64,000 nucleotides of DNA from DATAXP01 sp036272935 (GTDB taxonomy: Bacteria > Planctomycetota > Planctomycetia > Pirellulales > PNKZ01), in assembly GCA_036272935.1 (NCBI GenBank), contig DATAXP010000110.1:1-64000 (forward strand). Direction: 5' to 3'. This document shows positions 50,261-57,910 of the stretch, in pieces. How positions within the stretch are numbered: the first letter of the stretch is position 1; each line of letters opens with the position of its first letter. The position numbers and the translations under genes were made by a program. Below the pieces are notes generated by a model. It made no database searches. It was not told the origin of the DNA and saw only the letters and a program-made list of their open reading frames with translations.

Positions 50261-52453
50261 TTATTCTCTAAATAACCAATCGAGCGCGGCATCGGCGACC
50301 GAATCGGACGGGCCGTCGTACACTTGGAAGCTTGAGCCGTGGTCGAGAGCCCGGTAGGTGCCGCGCACTAGTGCCGGCCCGGAACTTCCCTCGCCCGCGA
50401 TCCACAATTCGTACGGTGCCGACAGGGCCAGCAGCGCCGGCAGATCGCCGTACTTCACGCTCCCCGGGACGAAGTTGGCATCGGCGAATTGCTTGCAGTC
50501 GGCAAAGCGGAAGCCTTGGGTGTCGATCGCAGCCCGGTCCACAGCGCTGCCCGCGATGGCCCTTGCTGCGGCCGCCCAGGGACCAGCTCCCGCCAGCCCG
50601 ACGAGGAACACTTGCTTGGGTTCCTTTTCATGGTTGCGCACGTAGGAGATGACGCTGAGCAGATCGTGCACACGCTGGGCGAACAGCGAGTGGTTGTAGC
50701 CAAAGGTGTAACCGGCGTATTTTGCAGCGGCGCCGATCTTGGGGCCTTGAACCAGGCGCTGCGTGGTCGCCGGTCGGCAATCGTCGGTGAACTCGCCAGT
50801 GCCGAACACGTCGGCACTCACCACCGCGAAGCCTGCCTCAAGCAAATCCTCGACCGCGCCGTGGAGCGAGCCATCCGCTTTGTACAGCCCTTGCTTGCCG
50901 TCGCCGTGCGCCCAAACCACCACTTGCTGCTCCCATTTCTTGGGCAACAGAAACACGGTCGGCAATACTTCGCCATAACGCGGGTACTTGAGCAGCGATG
51001 TGAACTCGAGGTACGTGCCGCGGTCCTGCTCGTCGATCTTTTCGTGCTCGATGGCGCCGGGCTCGGGAAACTTGCGGCCGATGAACACTTCCCAGGCTCC
51101 GCCGACGGTTTCGGTGAACTGGTCGAACGACTCGGCGCTGGTTGGAGTAATCGCCGCGATCTGCTTGTCGGACATCTCGGTCATCGTCCGCAGCAGGCTG
51201 CGCTCGTAATCATCGCCCGACGGGGGCTTGGGATGCTTCTCGTCCCAGACGGTCATCTCCGCTTCGCTGAGCCGGCGGTAATCCTCCTCGGCAATCGGCT
51301 CATCGAGGCCGAGTTTCAGATGCTTGTTGAACCACGAGGACATCGCGGCGCGGCTCACGTAGTTGTAGTTGTGCGGAAACTGCATGAACGGCCGGGCCAG
51401 CACGCGGTCTTTCGCTCCCAGCAGCTTGTACAACTCCTGCAACTCGGGATATCCCTTGGTCATGATCTCCTTCGTCCAATCGTCGGCGGCGCTCATGCCC
51501 AGGGGCTTCGGGGCCGGGATCGCCGCCAGCTCGACGTTGCCGGTGTTCAGCCGCAGGTAGCAGGCGTTCTCGCAGGTGCAGCCTCCTTGCATGGCGGTCG
51601 ACACCATCACCGCCGGCCATTGCACGGCAGGCCGGTCATCGCAGCCGCAAAGCACAAAGGTCTGCGTGCCGCCGCCGCTAGCGCCGGTGACGGCGATCCG
51701 CTGGGGATCAACATCCGGCAACTCGCACAGCCAATCCAGGGCGCGGATGGAGTTGTAGGTTTGCAGCCCCATCATGTTCTGCAAGCGCAGCTCAGCCTGC
51801 GGACTGAAGAAGCCCCAGTTCTCGGCAGTGTTCATCGCCTCGCGCACACCGGGACGATGCGCGATCTGCTGACTGTCGGCATAGCCGACCATGTCGTAGT
51901 GGAACACGACGCAACCCATGCGGGCCAGTTGCATGCACCGCGATTGCAGCGGACTGCGACCGCCGTCCTCGAAGCGCTCCGCGCCGGCGACGATCTCTTG
52001 CCGGATTTTTTTCTCACCGACGTCGTAGAAGCGTCCGTTCGGCCAGTGGCCATGCGGACAAAGCACTCCCGGCAGCTTGCCGCTACGGCCCACGGGGCGA
52101 TACAAGTTGCCGCTGATATAGTGCCCCGGATAGCTTTGCAGACTGACACGCTCGACCGTGTAATCGCCGCGGTCGATCCGGCCATGAACGACCGCCTCGG
52201 CTGGCGTCTTGGTCGGCATCGGCCACAAGCCTTGCGACACGAGCAATTGCCGGCGCAGCTCCGTGGCGCGGCGCTTCCACGCTTCGACGGTCTTCGGTGG
52301 CTCGAACGGAAAGTATCCGTTCAGGTCCTTCAGTGCGCCCAGGCGGCGATCATCAGGCTTCTGCCCTTCGGAGAGCGCACGCGGTGCGGCGAGTGCCACG
52401 GCGGCCGAGGAAATGGCAAACGACAGAGTAATCAGGCGTGTCGCGGCGACCAT
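50261..52453 (-). CDS. secreted two-domain alpha/beta hydrolase (acetylxylan esterase/prolyl oligopeptidase-like)
   Basis: 730 aa with signal peptide (LITLSFAISSAAVALAAP). The N-terminal alpha/beta-hydrolase domain has an oxyanion/lid region VLCPHGHWPNGR, then nucleophile Ser259 in VTGASGGGTQTFVL. The C-terminal half (from about 500, TVFLLPKKWEQQVVVWAHGD) is a second hydrolase fold with FAVVSADVFGTGEF, but its elbow reads GLAGAGPWA and has no serine. Such tandem proteins are common in planctomycetes and act on acetylated polysaccharides or unknown esters. ATG chosen because GAGG lies 8 nt upstream. Isolated gene flanked by palindromic repeats on both sides. Confidence 0.86.
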   Translation of the reverse strand: MVAATRLITLSFAISSAAVALAAPRALSEGQKPDDRRLGALKDLNGYFPFEPPKTVEAWKRRATELRRQLLVSQGLWPMPTKTPAEAVVHGRIDRGDYTVERVSLQSYPGHYISGNLYRPVGRSGKLPGVLCPHGHWPNGRFYDVGEKKIRQEIVAGAERFEDGGRSPLQSRCMQLARMGCVVFHYDMVGYADSQQIAHRPGVREAMNTAENWGFFSPQAELRLQNMMGLQTYNSIRALDWLCELPDVDPQRIAVTGASGGGTQTFVLCGCDDRPAVQWPAVMVSTAMQGGCTCENACYLRLNTGNVELAAIPAPKPLGMSAADDWTKEIMTKGYPELQELYKLLGAKDRVLARPFMQFPHNYNYVSRAAMSSWFNKHLKLGLDEPIAEEDYRRLSEAEMTVWDEKHPKPPSGDDYERSLLRTMTEMSDKQIAAITPTSAESFDQFTETVGGAWEVFIGRKFPEPGAIEHEKIDEQDRGTYLEFTSLLKYPRYGEVLPTVFLLPKKWEQQVVVWAHGDGKQGLYKADGSLHGAVEDLLEAGFAVVSADVFGTGEFTDDCRPATTQRLVQGPKIGAAAKYAGYTFGYNHSLFAQRVHDLLSVISYVRNHEKEPKQVFLVGLAGAGPWAAAARAIAGSAVDRAAIDTQGFRFADCKQFADANFVPGSVKYGDLPALLALSAPYELWIAGEGSSGPALVRGTYRALDHGSSFQVYDGPSDSVADAALDWLFRE

Positions 52454-52484
52454 AACAGGCACCTCGGCGAGGGCGCGAGCAATT

Positions 52485-52535
52485 GTTTAGCCGGCGAACT
52501 TGCTCGCCGCGCGGCGGGCAAGCCGCCGGCTAAAC
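52485..52535. repeat. palindromic repeat, GTTTAGCCGGCG family, copy 3
   Basis: GTTTAGCCGGCGAACTTGCT then CGCCGC, and a complementary arm ending GCCGCCGGCTAAAC, with almost no loop. Lies between the thiolase stop and the hydrolase start, both minus-strand. Confidence 0.85.
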
Positions 52536-52558
52536 TGTAAACCCGCGAACACGCCGGC

Positions 52559-53752
52559 TCAACCCTGGCGCTCGACGATCATCGCCACGGCATTGCCGCC
52601 GCCGAGACAGAGTGCCGCCAGGCCGCGGCGCAGGCCGCGCGCCGCCAAGGCGTGCAGTAACGTGACCAGCACCCGGGCGCCGCTGGCGCCGATGGGATGC
52701 CCCAACGCGATCGCCCCGCCGTGGACATTCAGCTTTGCGGGGTCGATACCCAACGGGCGCTGGCAGGCGAGCGTCTGCGCGGCGAACGCTTCGTTCAATT
52801 CGACCAGATCGATGTCGGCCATCGTCAGCCGTGCCTTGGCCAGCACGCGTTCGACCGCACTCACCGGAGCGATGAACACATCTTTCGGCGGCACACCGCT
52901 GGTCGCGGCAGCCACGATGCGCGCCTTGATCGGCGACGATGCTTCGGCGGCCAGCCGCTCGTCGACCACCACGACGGCCGCGGCCCCGTCGCTTAGCTGC
53001 GATGCGTTGCCGGCGGTCACAGTGCGAGCGACGCCCGCTTGCTCCTCGAATGCTGGCTTGAGCCCGGCGAGCGTGGCCAACGACGCATCGGCGCGCGGCC
53101 CCTCGTCGCGGCTGATGGTCGTCGAGCGTTTGTGGTCCTGAAACAGCACCGGCACGATCTCGGCATCGAACGCACGGGCTGCGATGGCCTGCGCCGCCCG
53201 GCGGTGACTTTCGACGGCCAGCGCATCCTGATCCTCGCGCGACACGTCGCACTTGGCGGCGATGTAATCGGCCTCGGCTCCCATGCTCAGGTTCTCGGCC
53301 GCGCACCATAGGCCGTCGTGGACCATCGAGTCGATCACCTGCTGTGGCCCGAACTTCCAACCTTCGCGCGCGCCGCGCAGCAAAAACGGAGCGCGGCTCA
53401 TATTCTCCATGCCACCGGCGACAATGCAGCGTGCGTCGCCGGCACGAATCGCCTGGTCGGCAAGCATCACCGCCTTCAGCCCCGAGCCGCACATCTTGTT
53501 GATCGTCAGCGCGGCGACGCTCGGCGGCAGGCCCGCACGCAGTGCGGCCTGGCGAGCCGGCGCCTGACCTAAGCCGGCCGAGAGCACGTTGCCCAGGATC
53601 ACCTCGTCGACGGCCGAGGGCGGCAGCCCCGCGCGGCGCAGGGCCTCGGCAACCGCGATGCTCCCCAGCTCGGGCGCGGCAACAGGGGCTAAACCGCCGA
53701 GGAACTTACCGATCGGCGTGCGGCATCCGGCGACAATGTAGGCGTGCGACAT
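52559..53752 (-). CDS. acetyl-CoA C-acetyltransferase (thiolase)
   Basis: 397 aa. All thiolase catalytic residues are visible: Cys88 in INKMCGSGLKAV, His352 in GGAIALGHPIGASGAR and Cys382 in ALCLGGGNAVAM, with ELNEAFAAQ before them. Reversibly condenses or cleaves acetoacetyl-CoA or 3-ketoacyl-CoA. Length and sequence fit the biosynthetic (AtoB/PhaA) as well as degradative type; no partner genes of beta-oxidation or PHB synthesis are adjacent. Start MSHAYIVAGC matches family N-termini; two ATGs lie upstream in frame. A consensus TATAAT lies about 26 nt upstream, with a weak -35 inside a palindromic repeat. Confidence 0.95.
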   Translation of the reverse strand: MSHAYIVAGCRTPIGKFLGGLAPVAAPELGSIAVAEALRRAGLPPSAVDEVILGNVLSAGLGQAPARQAALRAGLPPSVAALTINKMCGSGLKAVMLADQAIRAGDARCIVAGGMENMSRAPFLLRGAREGWKFGPQQVIDSMVHDGLWCAAENLSMGAEADYIAAKCDVSREDQDALAVESHRRAAQAIAARAFDAEIVPVLFQDHKRSTTISRDEGPRADASLATLAGLKPAFEEQAGVARTVTAGNASQLSDGAAAVVVVDERLAAEASSPIKARIVAAATSGVPPKDVFIAPVSAVERVLAKARLTMADIDLVELNEAFAAQTLACQRPLGIDPAKLNVHGGAIALGHPIGASGARVLVTLLHALAARGLRRGLAALCLGGGNAVAMIVERQG

Positions 53753-53777
53753 GGAAGGATTCCAAGGGTTCCTTTCC

Positions 53778-53783
53778 ATTATA
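53778..53783 (-). promoter_or_regulatory. -10 box of the thiolase gene
   Basis: TATAAT on the minus strand; predicted start near 53771, about 19 nt before the ATG, with GGAATCC in the leader. The -35 position falls at the edge of the palindrome 53807-53871 and is poor. Confidence 0.45.
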
Positions 53784-53806
53784 CGGCTCGAGCTCATATG
53801 AAATGA

Positions 53807-53871
53807 GAACCAGGAAGACACGAAGGACACGAAGATGACCTACCTTCGTGCTCTTCGTGACTTTGTGGTTC
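53807..53871. repeat. palindromic repeat, same architecture as the 5678 family, copy 3
   Basis: Arms GAACCAGGAAGACACGAAGG then ACACGAAG, and the complement of GAACCACAAAGTCACGAAGA then GCACGAAG. Internal units are 9-10-bp ACACGAAG repeats. Between thiolase and the HTH protein. Confidence 0.85.
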
Positions 53872-53899
53872 TTTTCACCGCCGTTAAGTCGAGCCGCTT

Positions 53900-54241
53900 C
53901 TACCCGCTTAACTCACGCAGCGTTTCCAGCGCGCGGATGGCAGCGGCGATCGAGCCCATGTGATTGGCGAATTTCCGCGCGCTGACAAGGTCCGAGACCG
54001 ATACCGTCTTCCCCACCCCACGACCGACCCGCACGTTCTTTTGCCCCTCGCGAGCGCTGCCGGCCGCCATGCGGCTTTTGACATTGCTCACCAGCGTCCG
54101 CGTGACCTTGATGCGGCGCTGCTTCAGGGCGGCCACAACTTCAGTGGGGCCCAGATGGGGATTGGTCTCGAGAAACTGGCGGATGATCGCACTTTTGTTG
54201 CGACGTTTGCGTTTCTGTGCGTCGGTTTCCCCACCCACCAT
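53900..54241 (-). CDS. small helix-turn-helix protein of a planctomycete-type family
   Basis: 113 aa. A basic N-terminus (QKRKRRNKSAIIRQFLETNP) leads into a winged-helix-like unit, LGPTEVVAALKQRRIKVTRT followed by LVSNVKSRM; then a Gly/Ser/Lys-rich linker (AAGSAREGQKNVRVGRGVGK) and a C-terminal helix pair (DLVSARKFANHMGSIAAAIR). The middle resembles the DNA-binding core found in many short Pirellulales proteins. It probably binds DNA, but target and effect are unknown. Start chosen at MVGGETDAQK because GGAG lies 6 nt upstream; the frame is open 40 codons further. The 293 bp upstream hold a near-palindrome CGATAACATATCG and nothing else recognised. Confidence 0.75.
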   Translation of the reverse strand: MVGGETDAQKRKRRNKSAIIRQFLETNPHLGPTEVVAALKQRRIKVTRTLVSNVKSRMAAGSAREGQKNVRVGRGVGKTVSVSDLVSARKFANHMGSIAAAIRALETLRELSG

Positions 54242-54534
54242 GATCTGCTCCGAGAGTGGCGCGCCGATATTGGATGGCGTGCCGAATCGCGGCGCAGCCT
54301 TAGCGAAAACCCTACCAAGCGATAACATATCGTCACAAAAATTGCGAGAAACGCGCCGCAACGTGTTGCTCGTTCGTGCAAGTGGGAGTGCGGGTAACAG
54401 CTTACCGTTTTGTCACCGTGGCAATCCGGTCGAGTGAATTGCCACCTACTCCGTGGCGTGTTGACGATGGCCATCGACCGCCTTTATCAAATTGATGAAC
54501 GACTGCGCTCCGAGTACTTCAGATTGAGCCGCCG

Positions 54535-55728
54535 ATGACAGAAACCTCCGACCTCACCGAAGGTTACGATCTCGTAATTCCGCGGAAGATCACCTTCGGT
54601 TGGGGGCGACGGACGGCGCTCGGCGATGCGGCGAAGCAGCTTGGCCGAAGGGTTTTCGTCGTCATCGGGTCGCGCACATTTGCGGCAGGCCGCTGGGCTG
54701 GTGAGATCGAGCAATTGCTGTGCAATGCCGGCGCCGAAGTTCGTCGATTGCCGGTCGTCGCTCGCGAACCGCTGGTCGCCGACGTCGAGCAATGCGTGGC
54801 AGAGCTGCGCGCCAGTGGTGCGGCGCGGGGCGACTGGCTGCTGGCCATCGGCGGTGGATCGGCCATCGATCTGGCGAAGGCTGCCGGGGCGATCGTCACC
54901 CAGGACGCCGATGCGCGGACGATCGACTTTCTGGAAGGTGTCGGCAGCGGCCGCACAATCGTCGAAGCGCCGTTGCCGCTGGTGGCGATGCCGACCACAG
55001 GCGGAACCGGCAGCGAGGCGACGAAGAACGCGGTGATCTCGTCGCTCGATCCGCCGTTCAAGAAGAGCTTGCGCAGTGAGCAGATGGTGCCGCCATGGGT
55101 GATCGTCGATCCTGAGCTGAGCACCACCGTCTCGGCCAAGGTGACACTGTGGACCGGCATGGACGCGATCACGCAGTTGATCGAGAGCTATCTGACGCGG
55201 CGCGCCCGGCCGTTGCCGCGAGCGCTGGCGATCGAAGGACTGCGTAAGGCGCTGCCGGCGATCGGGCAGGCGGTCCGCGAGCCAGCATCTCGGCCGGCAC
55301 GCGAGGCGATGGCCCACGCGGCGCTGCTGAGCGGCATGGCCCTGGCGAACTCGGGCCTGGGCATGGCGCATGGCGTGGCGGCAGCGCTGGGCGTTTGTGC
55401 CGATGTACCGCACGGGCTGGCTTGTGCCGTGATGTTGCCGGTGGCATTGCGTGTGAATCGTGCCGCGTGCGAGCGTGACCTGGCGACCCTGGCACGCGCG
55501 GTTGGCGTTAGCGACGATCCCGACGATACGACGGCAGCGGATCGTTTCGTCGCGCGGATCACTGAGCTAGGGCAATCGCTGGGTGTGCCGCAAACGCTGG
55601 GAGCGCTCGGTGTGAAAATCGAGCAGGTCCCGGCGCTTGTCGCCGGATCGCGGGGGAACAGCATGAGCGGCAATCCGTGCGACGTGTCCGATGCCGAGCT
55701 GCGCGAACTGCTGGAGGCGATGCTGTGA
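54535..55728 (+). CDS. iron-containing alcohol dehydrogenase family protein with altered metal site
   Basis: 397 aa. NAD-binding N-domain (WLLAIGGGSAIDLAKAAGAI, MPTTGGTGSEATKNAVISS) and metal-binding C-domain. Family metal ligands are D, H, H, H: here the Asp is in WTGMDAITQLIESY, where the usual His (GMDALTHAIE) is Gln; the next His is kept in GLGMAHGVAAALG, but the second His of the HAMAH motif is Ala; the last His is in VPHGLACAVMLP. It may use Zn/Fe differently or reduce an unusual aldehyde. The PfkB gene starts inside its stop codon (GTGA), so the two are translationally coupled and probably work in one carbohydrate pathway. Confidence 0.9.
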   Translation: MTETSDLTEGYDLVIPRKITFGWGRRTALGDAAKQLGRRVFVVIGSRTFAAGRWAGEIEQLLCNAGAEVRRLPVVAREPLVADVEQCVAELRASGAARGDWLLAIGGGSAIDLAKAAGAIVTQDADARTIDFLEGVGSGRTIVEAPLPLVAMPTTGGTGSEATKNAVISSLDPPFKKSLRSEQMVPPWVIVDPELSTTVSAKVTLWTGMDAITQLIESYLTRRARPLPRALAIEGLRKALPAIGQAVREPASRPAREAMAHAALLSGMALANSGLGMAHGVAAALGVCADVPHGLACAVMLPVALRVNRAACERDLATLARAVGVSDDPDDTTAADRFVARITELGQSLGVPQTLGALGVKIEQVPALVAGSRGNSMSGNPCDVSDAELRELLEAML

Positions 55729-56642
55729 TCGTCGCAGCCGGTCTGACCCCCGCCTGGCAGCAAATCTTGCGGTTCGACCATTTCCAGTTGGGCGAAGTGA
55801 ACCGCGCCGCCGAGGCGCTTTGGTGCGGATCTGGCAAGGTGCTGAACGTCGGCATGGCGCTGGCCACGCTTAGTGTGCCGAGCGAAACGATCTCGCCGCT
55901 GGGTGGCCTGGCACGGGAGCCGATCGAGCGCGAATTCGCCGCGGCAGGCGCAAAGTGTCGATGGATTCGCACCGCAGGGGCGACGCGCGTCTGTACGACC
56001 ATTCTCGATTCGCACGGCGGCACGACGACCGAGCTGGTCGAGAACGCGGCCGCCCTGTCGGCCGATGAGTTGCGGCAATTCGCCGATGCGTATCGCAGGG
56101 CGGTGGCCGGGGCCGACGCGGTAGTCCTCACCGGATCGTTGACCGCCGGCACGCCGACGACGTTTTATCGTGATTTGCTCGCGGTGCGTTCATTGCCTAC
56201 GGTGCTCGACGCGCGGGGACCGGAATTGCTTGCCGCGCTCGACGGGCGACCACTGGTCGTGAAACCGAATCGCGAGGAGTTGGGACGCACGTTGGGAATC
56301 GAGCTAACCACGGACCGCGACGTTGCCGACGCGATCGCCCGGCTGCACGCGCTGGGGGCGCAATGGGTGGTGATGACGCAGGGACGTGGGGCGGTGTGGG
56401 TCGCGTCGCCGCAGGCGATCGAGCGCCTCGAGCCGCCCGCCGTCGAGCGCGTGGTGAATCCGATCGGCTGCGGCGACTGCCTGGCGGCGGGCATTGCTTG
56501 GGGTGTGGCCGACGGATGTTCGGTGCCAGACGCAGTTGCGCGAGGCATGGCTGCCGCCGCACAGAACCTGGGACAGTTGTTGCCGTCGCGGCTCGATCGT
56601 GCCGGCGTGCTGCAACAAGCGCAACAGATTTGTGCCCAGTAG
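55725..56642 (+). CDS. PfkB-family sugar (phosphate) kinase, 1-phosphofructokinase-like
   Basis: 305 aa. Opens with VIVAAGLTPAWQQILRFDHF and LGEVNRAAEALWCGSGKVLN, matching the 1-phosphofructokinase/tagatose-6-phosphate kinase branch (LNPAID..GEVNR..GGKGINVA), with GG replaced by GS. LVVKPNREELG is the conserved adenosine-side loop; the C-terminal GxGD motif is NPIGCGDCLAAG, with the catalytic-base Asp retained. GTG start overlaps the Fe-ADH stop by GTGA, with GGAGG 7 nt upstream. Substrate unknown; a phosphorylated ketose or alditol pathway with the coupled dehydrogenase is the simplest reading. Confidence 0.88.
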   Translation: MIVAAGLTPAWQQILRFDHFQLGEVNRAAEALWCGSGKVLNVGMALATLSVPSETISPLGGLAREPIEREFAAAGAKCRWIRTAGATRVCTTILDSHGGTTTELVENAAALSADELRQFADAYRRAVAGADAVVLTGSLTAGTPTTFYRDLLAVRSLPTVLDARGPELLAALDGRPLVVKPNREELGRTLGIELTTDRDVADAIARLHALGAQWVVMTQGRGAVWVASPQAIERLEPPAVERVVNPIGCGDCLAAGIAWGVADGCSVPDAVARGMAAAAQNLGQLLPSRLDRAGVLQQAQQICAQ

Positions 56643-56650
56643 TGGCGACG

Positions 56651-56723
56651 TGGTGCCACTGGCAGCTCGCTGCGAGTGCTCCGCTTGGACACGGCACTGT
56701 CTGACAAGCAGACAGTGGCACCA
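56651..56723. repeat. cruciform-type repeat, TGGTGCCACTG family
   Basis: Outer arms TGGTGCCACT and AGTGGCACCA; inside are two further hairpins, CACTGGCAGCTCGCTGCGAGTG-like and CACTGTCTGACAAGCAGACAGTG-like. The whole folds as a three-way or cloverleaf-like structure. Lies between convergent PfkB and gmd genes. Confidence 0.8.
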
Positions 56724-56776
56724 GGCGCAACACACTCTGTCCGGGCACCACAACTGATCCGACAAAGCCCGTGGCG

Positions 56777-57766
56777 CTACGCCGCCCGGAACACCGGCCC
56801 CGGATCATCGCGCTCATGCGCCCGTACGTCGGCATCGACCATCATCGCGACTAGCTCGCGAAAGCCGACGCGAGGGAACCAGCCGAGTTGCCGCATCGCT
56901 TTCGAACCGTCGACAGGGAGCAGCCCTGTTTCGGCGGGCCGCACGAGCGCCGGATCGACGACGACGTAGTTCTGCCAATCGAGCCCGACGCGGCCGAAGG
57001 CGGCCGTGACGAATTCTTCGACCGTGTGATATTGCCCGGTAGCGATCAGATAATCATCGGCCTCGGACTGCTGGAGCGTGAGCCACATCGCCTCGACAAA
57101 ATCGCCGGCGAAGCCCCAATCGCGTCGCGCGTGCAGGTTGCCGAGCCGCAACTCGCTGGCCAGGCCATAGTGAATGCGGGCCACGGCATCGGTGATTTTG
57201 CGCGTGACAAATTCCACGCCGCGCCGCGGCGATTCGTGGCTCGACAAAATGCCTGAGCAGGCGAACAGCCCAAAGCTCTCGCGGTAATTGACCGTGATGT
57301 AGTGGCCGAACAGTTTCGCGGCGCCGTAAGGATTGCACGGTCCGGCGAGCATCGGTTCGCGCCGGCCTGAATGCTTCATGCGGCCGAACATCTCGGTTGA
57401 ACTGGCCTGGAAGAAGCGGATTGTCGGATCGACGCGGCGAATGGCTTCCAGAAGGCACGTCACACTGACGGCATTGGCTTGAACGGTGATGAGCGGCTGC
57501 TGCCAGCTCAAGCCGACGGAGCTTTGTGCCGCCAAGTTGTAGACCTCGCCGGGGCGGACGAGGCCGAGCGCCGCGGTGAGTGCGTCGACGTCACCCAAGT
57601 CGGCGGCGTGCAGCGTGACCTGGTCGTGCAAGTGCGCGACGCGCGGCGGCGGTTGCTCACGGCCTGGGCGAACGATGCCGTGCACCGCGTACCCTTTGCC
57701 AAGCAGAAACTCAGCCAGGTACGAGCCATCCTGCCCCGCGATGCCGGTGATCAGCGCCGTTCGCAC
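56777..57766 (-). CDS. gmd: GDP-mannose 4,6-dehydratase
   Basis: 329 aa. Extended SDR: TGIAGQDGSYLAEFL (7-21), VYNLAAQSSVGLSW, catalytic Thr124 in ASSTEMFG, Tyr147 and Lys151 in NPYGAAK, and YRESFGLFACSGILSSHESP, a GMD hallmark; ARRDWGFAGDFVEAMW is the substrate/NADPH loop. Converts GDP-mannose to GDP-4-keto-6-deoxymannose, precursor of GDP-fucose, rhamnose or perosamine sugars. Slightly shorter than E. coli Gmd (373 aa) at the C-terminus. GTG start with GGGATCG about 9 nt upstream. The GT2 gene lies 144 bp upstream on the same strand with a palindromic repeat between; both suit surface polysaccharide synthesis. No fcl/rmd gene is visible. Confidence 0.95.
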   Translation of the reverse strand: MRTALITGIAGQDGSYLAEFLLGKGYAVHGIVRPGREQPPPRVAHLHDQVTLHAADLGDVDALTAALGLVRPGEVYNLAAQSSVGLSWQQPLITVQANAVSVTCLLEAIRRVDPTIRFFQASSTEMFGRMKHSGRREPMLAGPCNPYGAAKLFGHYITVNYRESFGLFACSGILSSHESPRRGVEFVTRKITDAVARIHYGLASELRLGNLHARRDWGFAGDFVEAMWLTLQQSEADDYLIATGQYHTVEEFVTAAFGRVGLDWQNYVVVDPALVRPAETGLLPVDGSKAMRQLGWFPRVGFRELVAMMVDADVRAHERDDPGPVFRAA

Positions 57767-57801
57767 GTCGAGCGATCCCGAATTGAAATTGGCGGCAGAA
57801 T

Positions 57802-57900
57802 AACCACAGAGTCACAGAGGCACCGAGGAAGCACGGAGGGGATTTCGAAGCACGTCGTTGCTGCTCCGTGTTTTCTCGGTGTCTCTGTGCCTCGGTGGTG
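57802..57900. repeat. palindromic repeat, same architecture as the 5678 family, copy 4
   Basis: Left arm AACCACAGAGTCACAGAGGC then ACCGAGGAAGCACGGAG; right arm 57864-57900 is the complement of CACCACCGAGGCACAGAGAC then ACCGAGAAAACACGGAG. Arms of 37 nt. Between gmd and the GT2 gene. Confidence 0.85.
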
Positions 57901-57910
57901 AAACTTCGGA

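Noticed and set aside
50489..52540. A 683-codon plus-strand frame
   Set aside because: Antisense shadow of the two-domain hydrolase; no ribosome site, no protein-like composition.
56651..56723. Cloverleaf-like fold resembling a tRNA
   Set aside because: No T-loop GGTTCRA, no anticodon stem of the right geometry and no acceptor pairing; symmetry is that of an inverted repeat.
57802..57900. Could be a CRISPR-like or direct-repeat array because of the recurring GGCACCGAGG/CACAGAGG units
   Set aside because: Units are inverted halves of one palindrome, with no equal spacers and no cas genes in the window.
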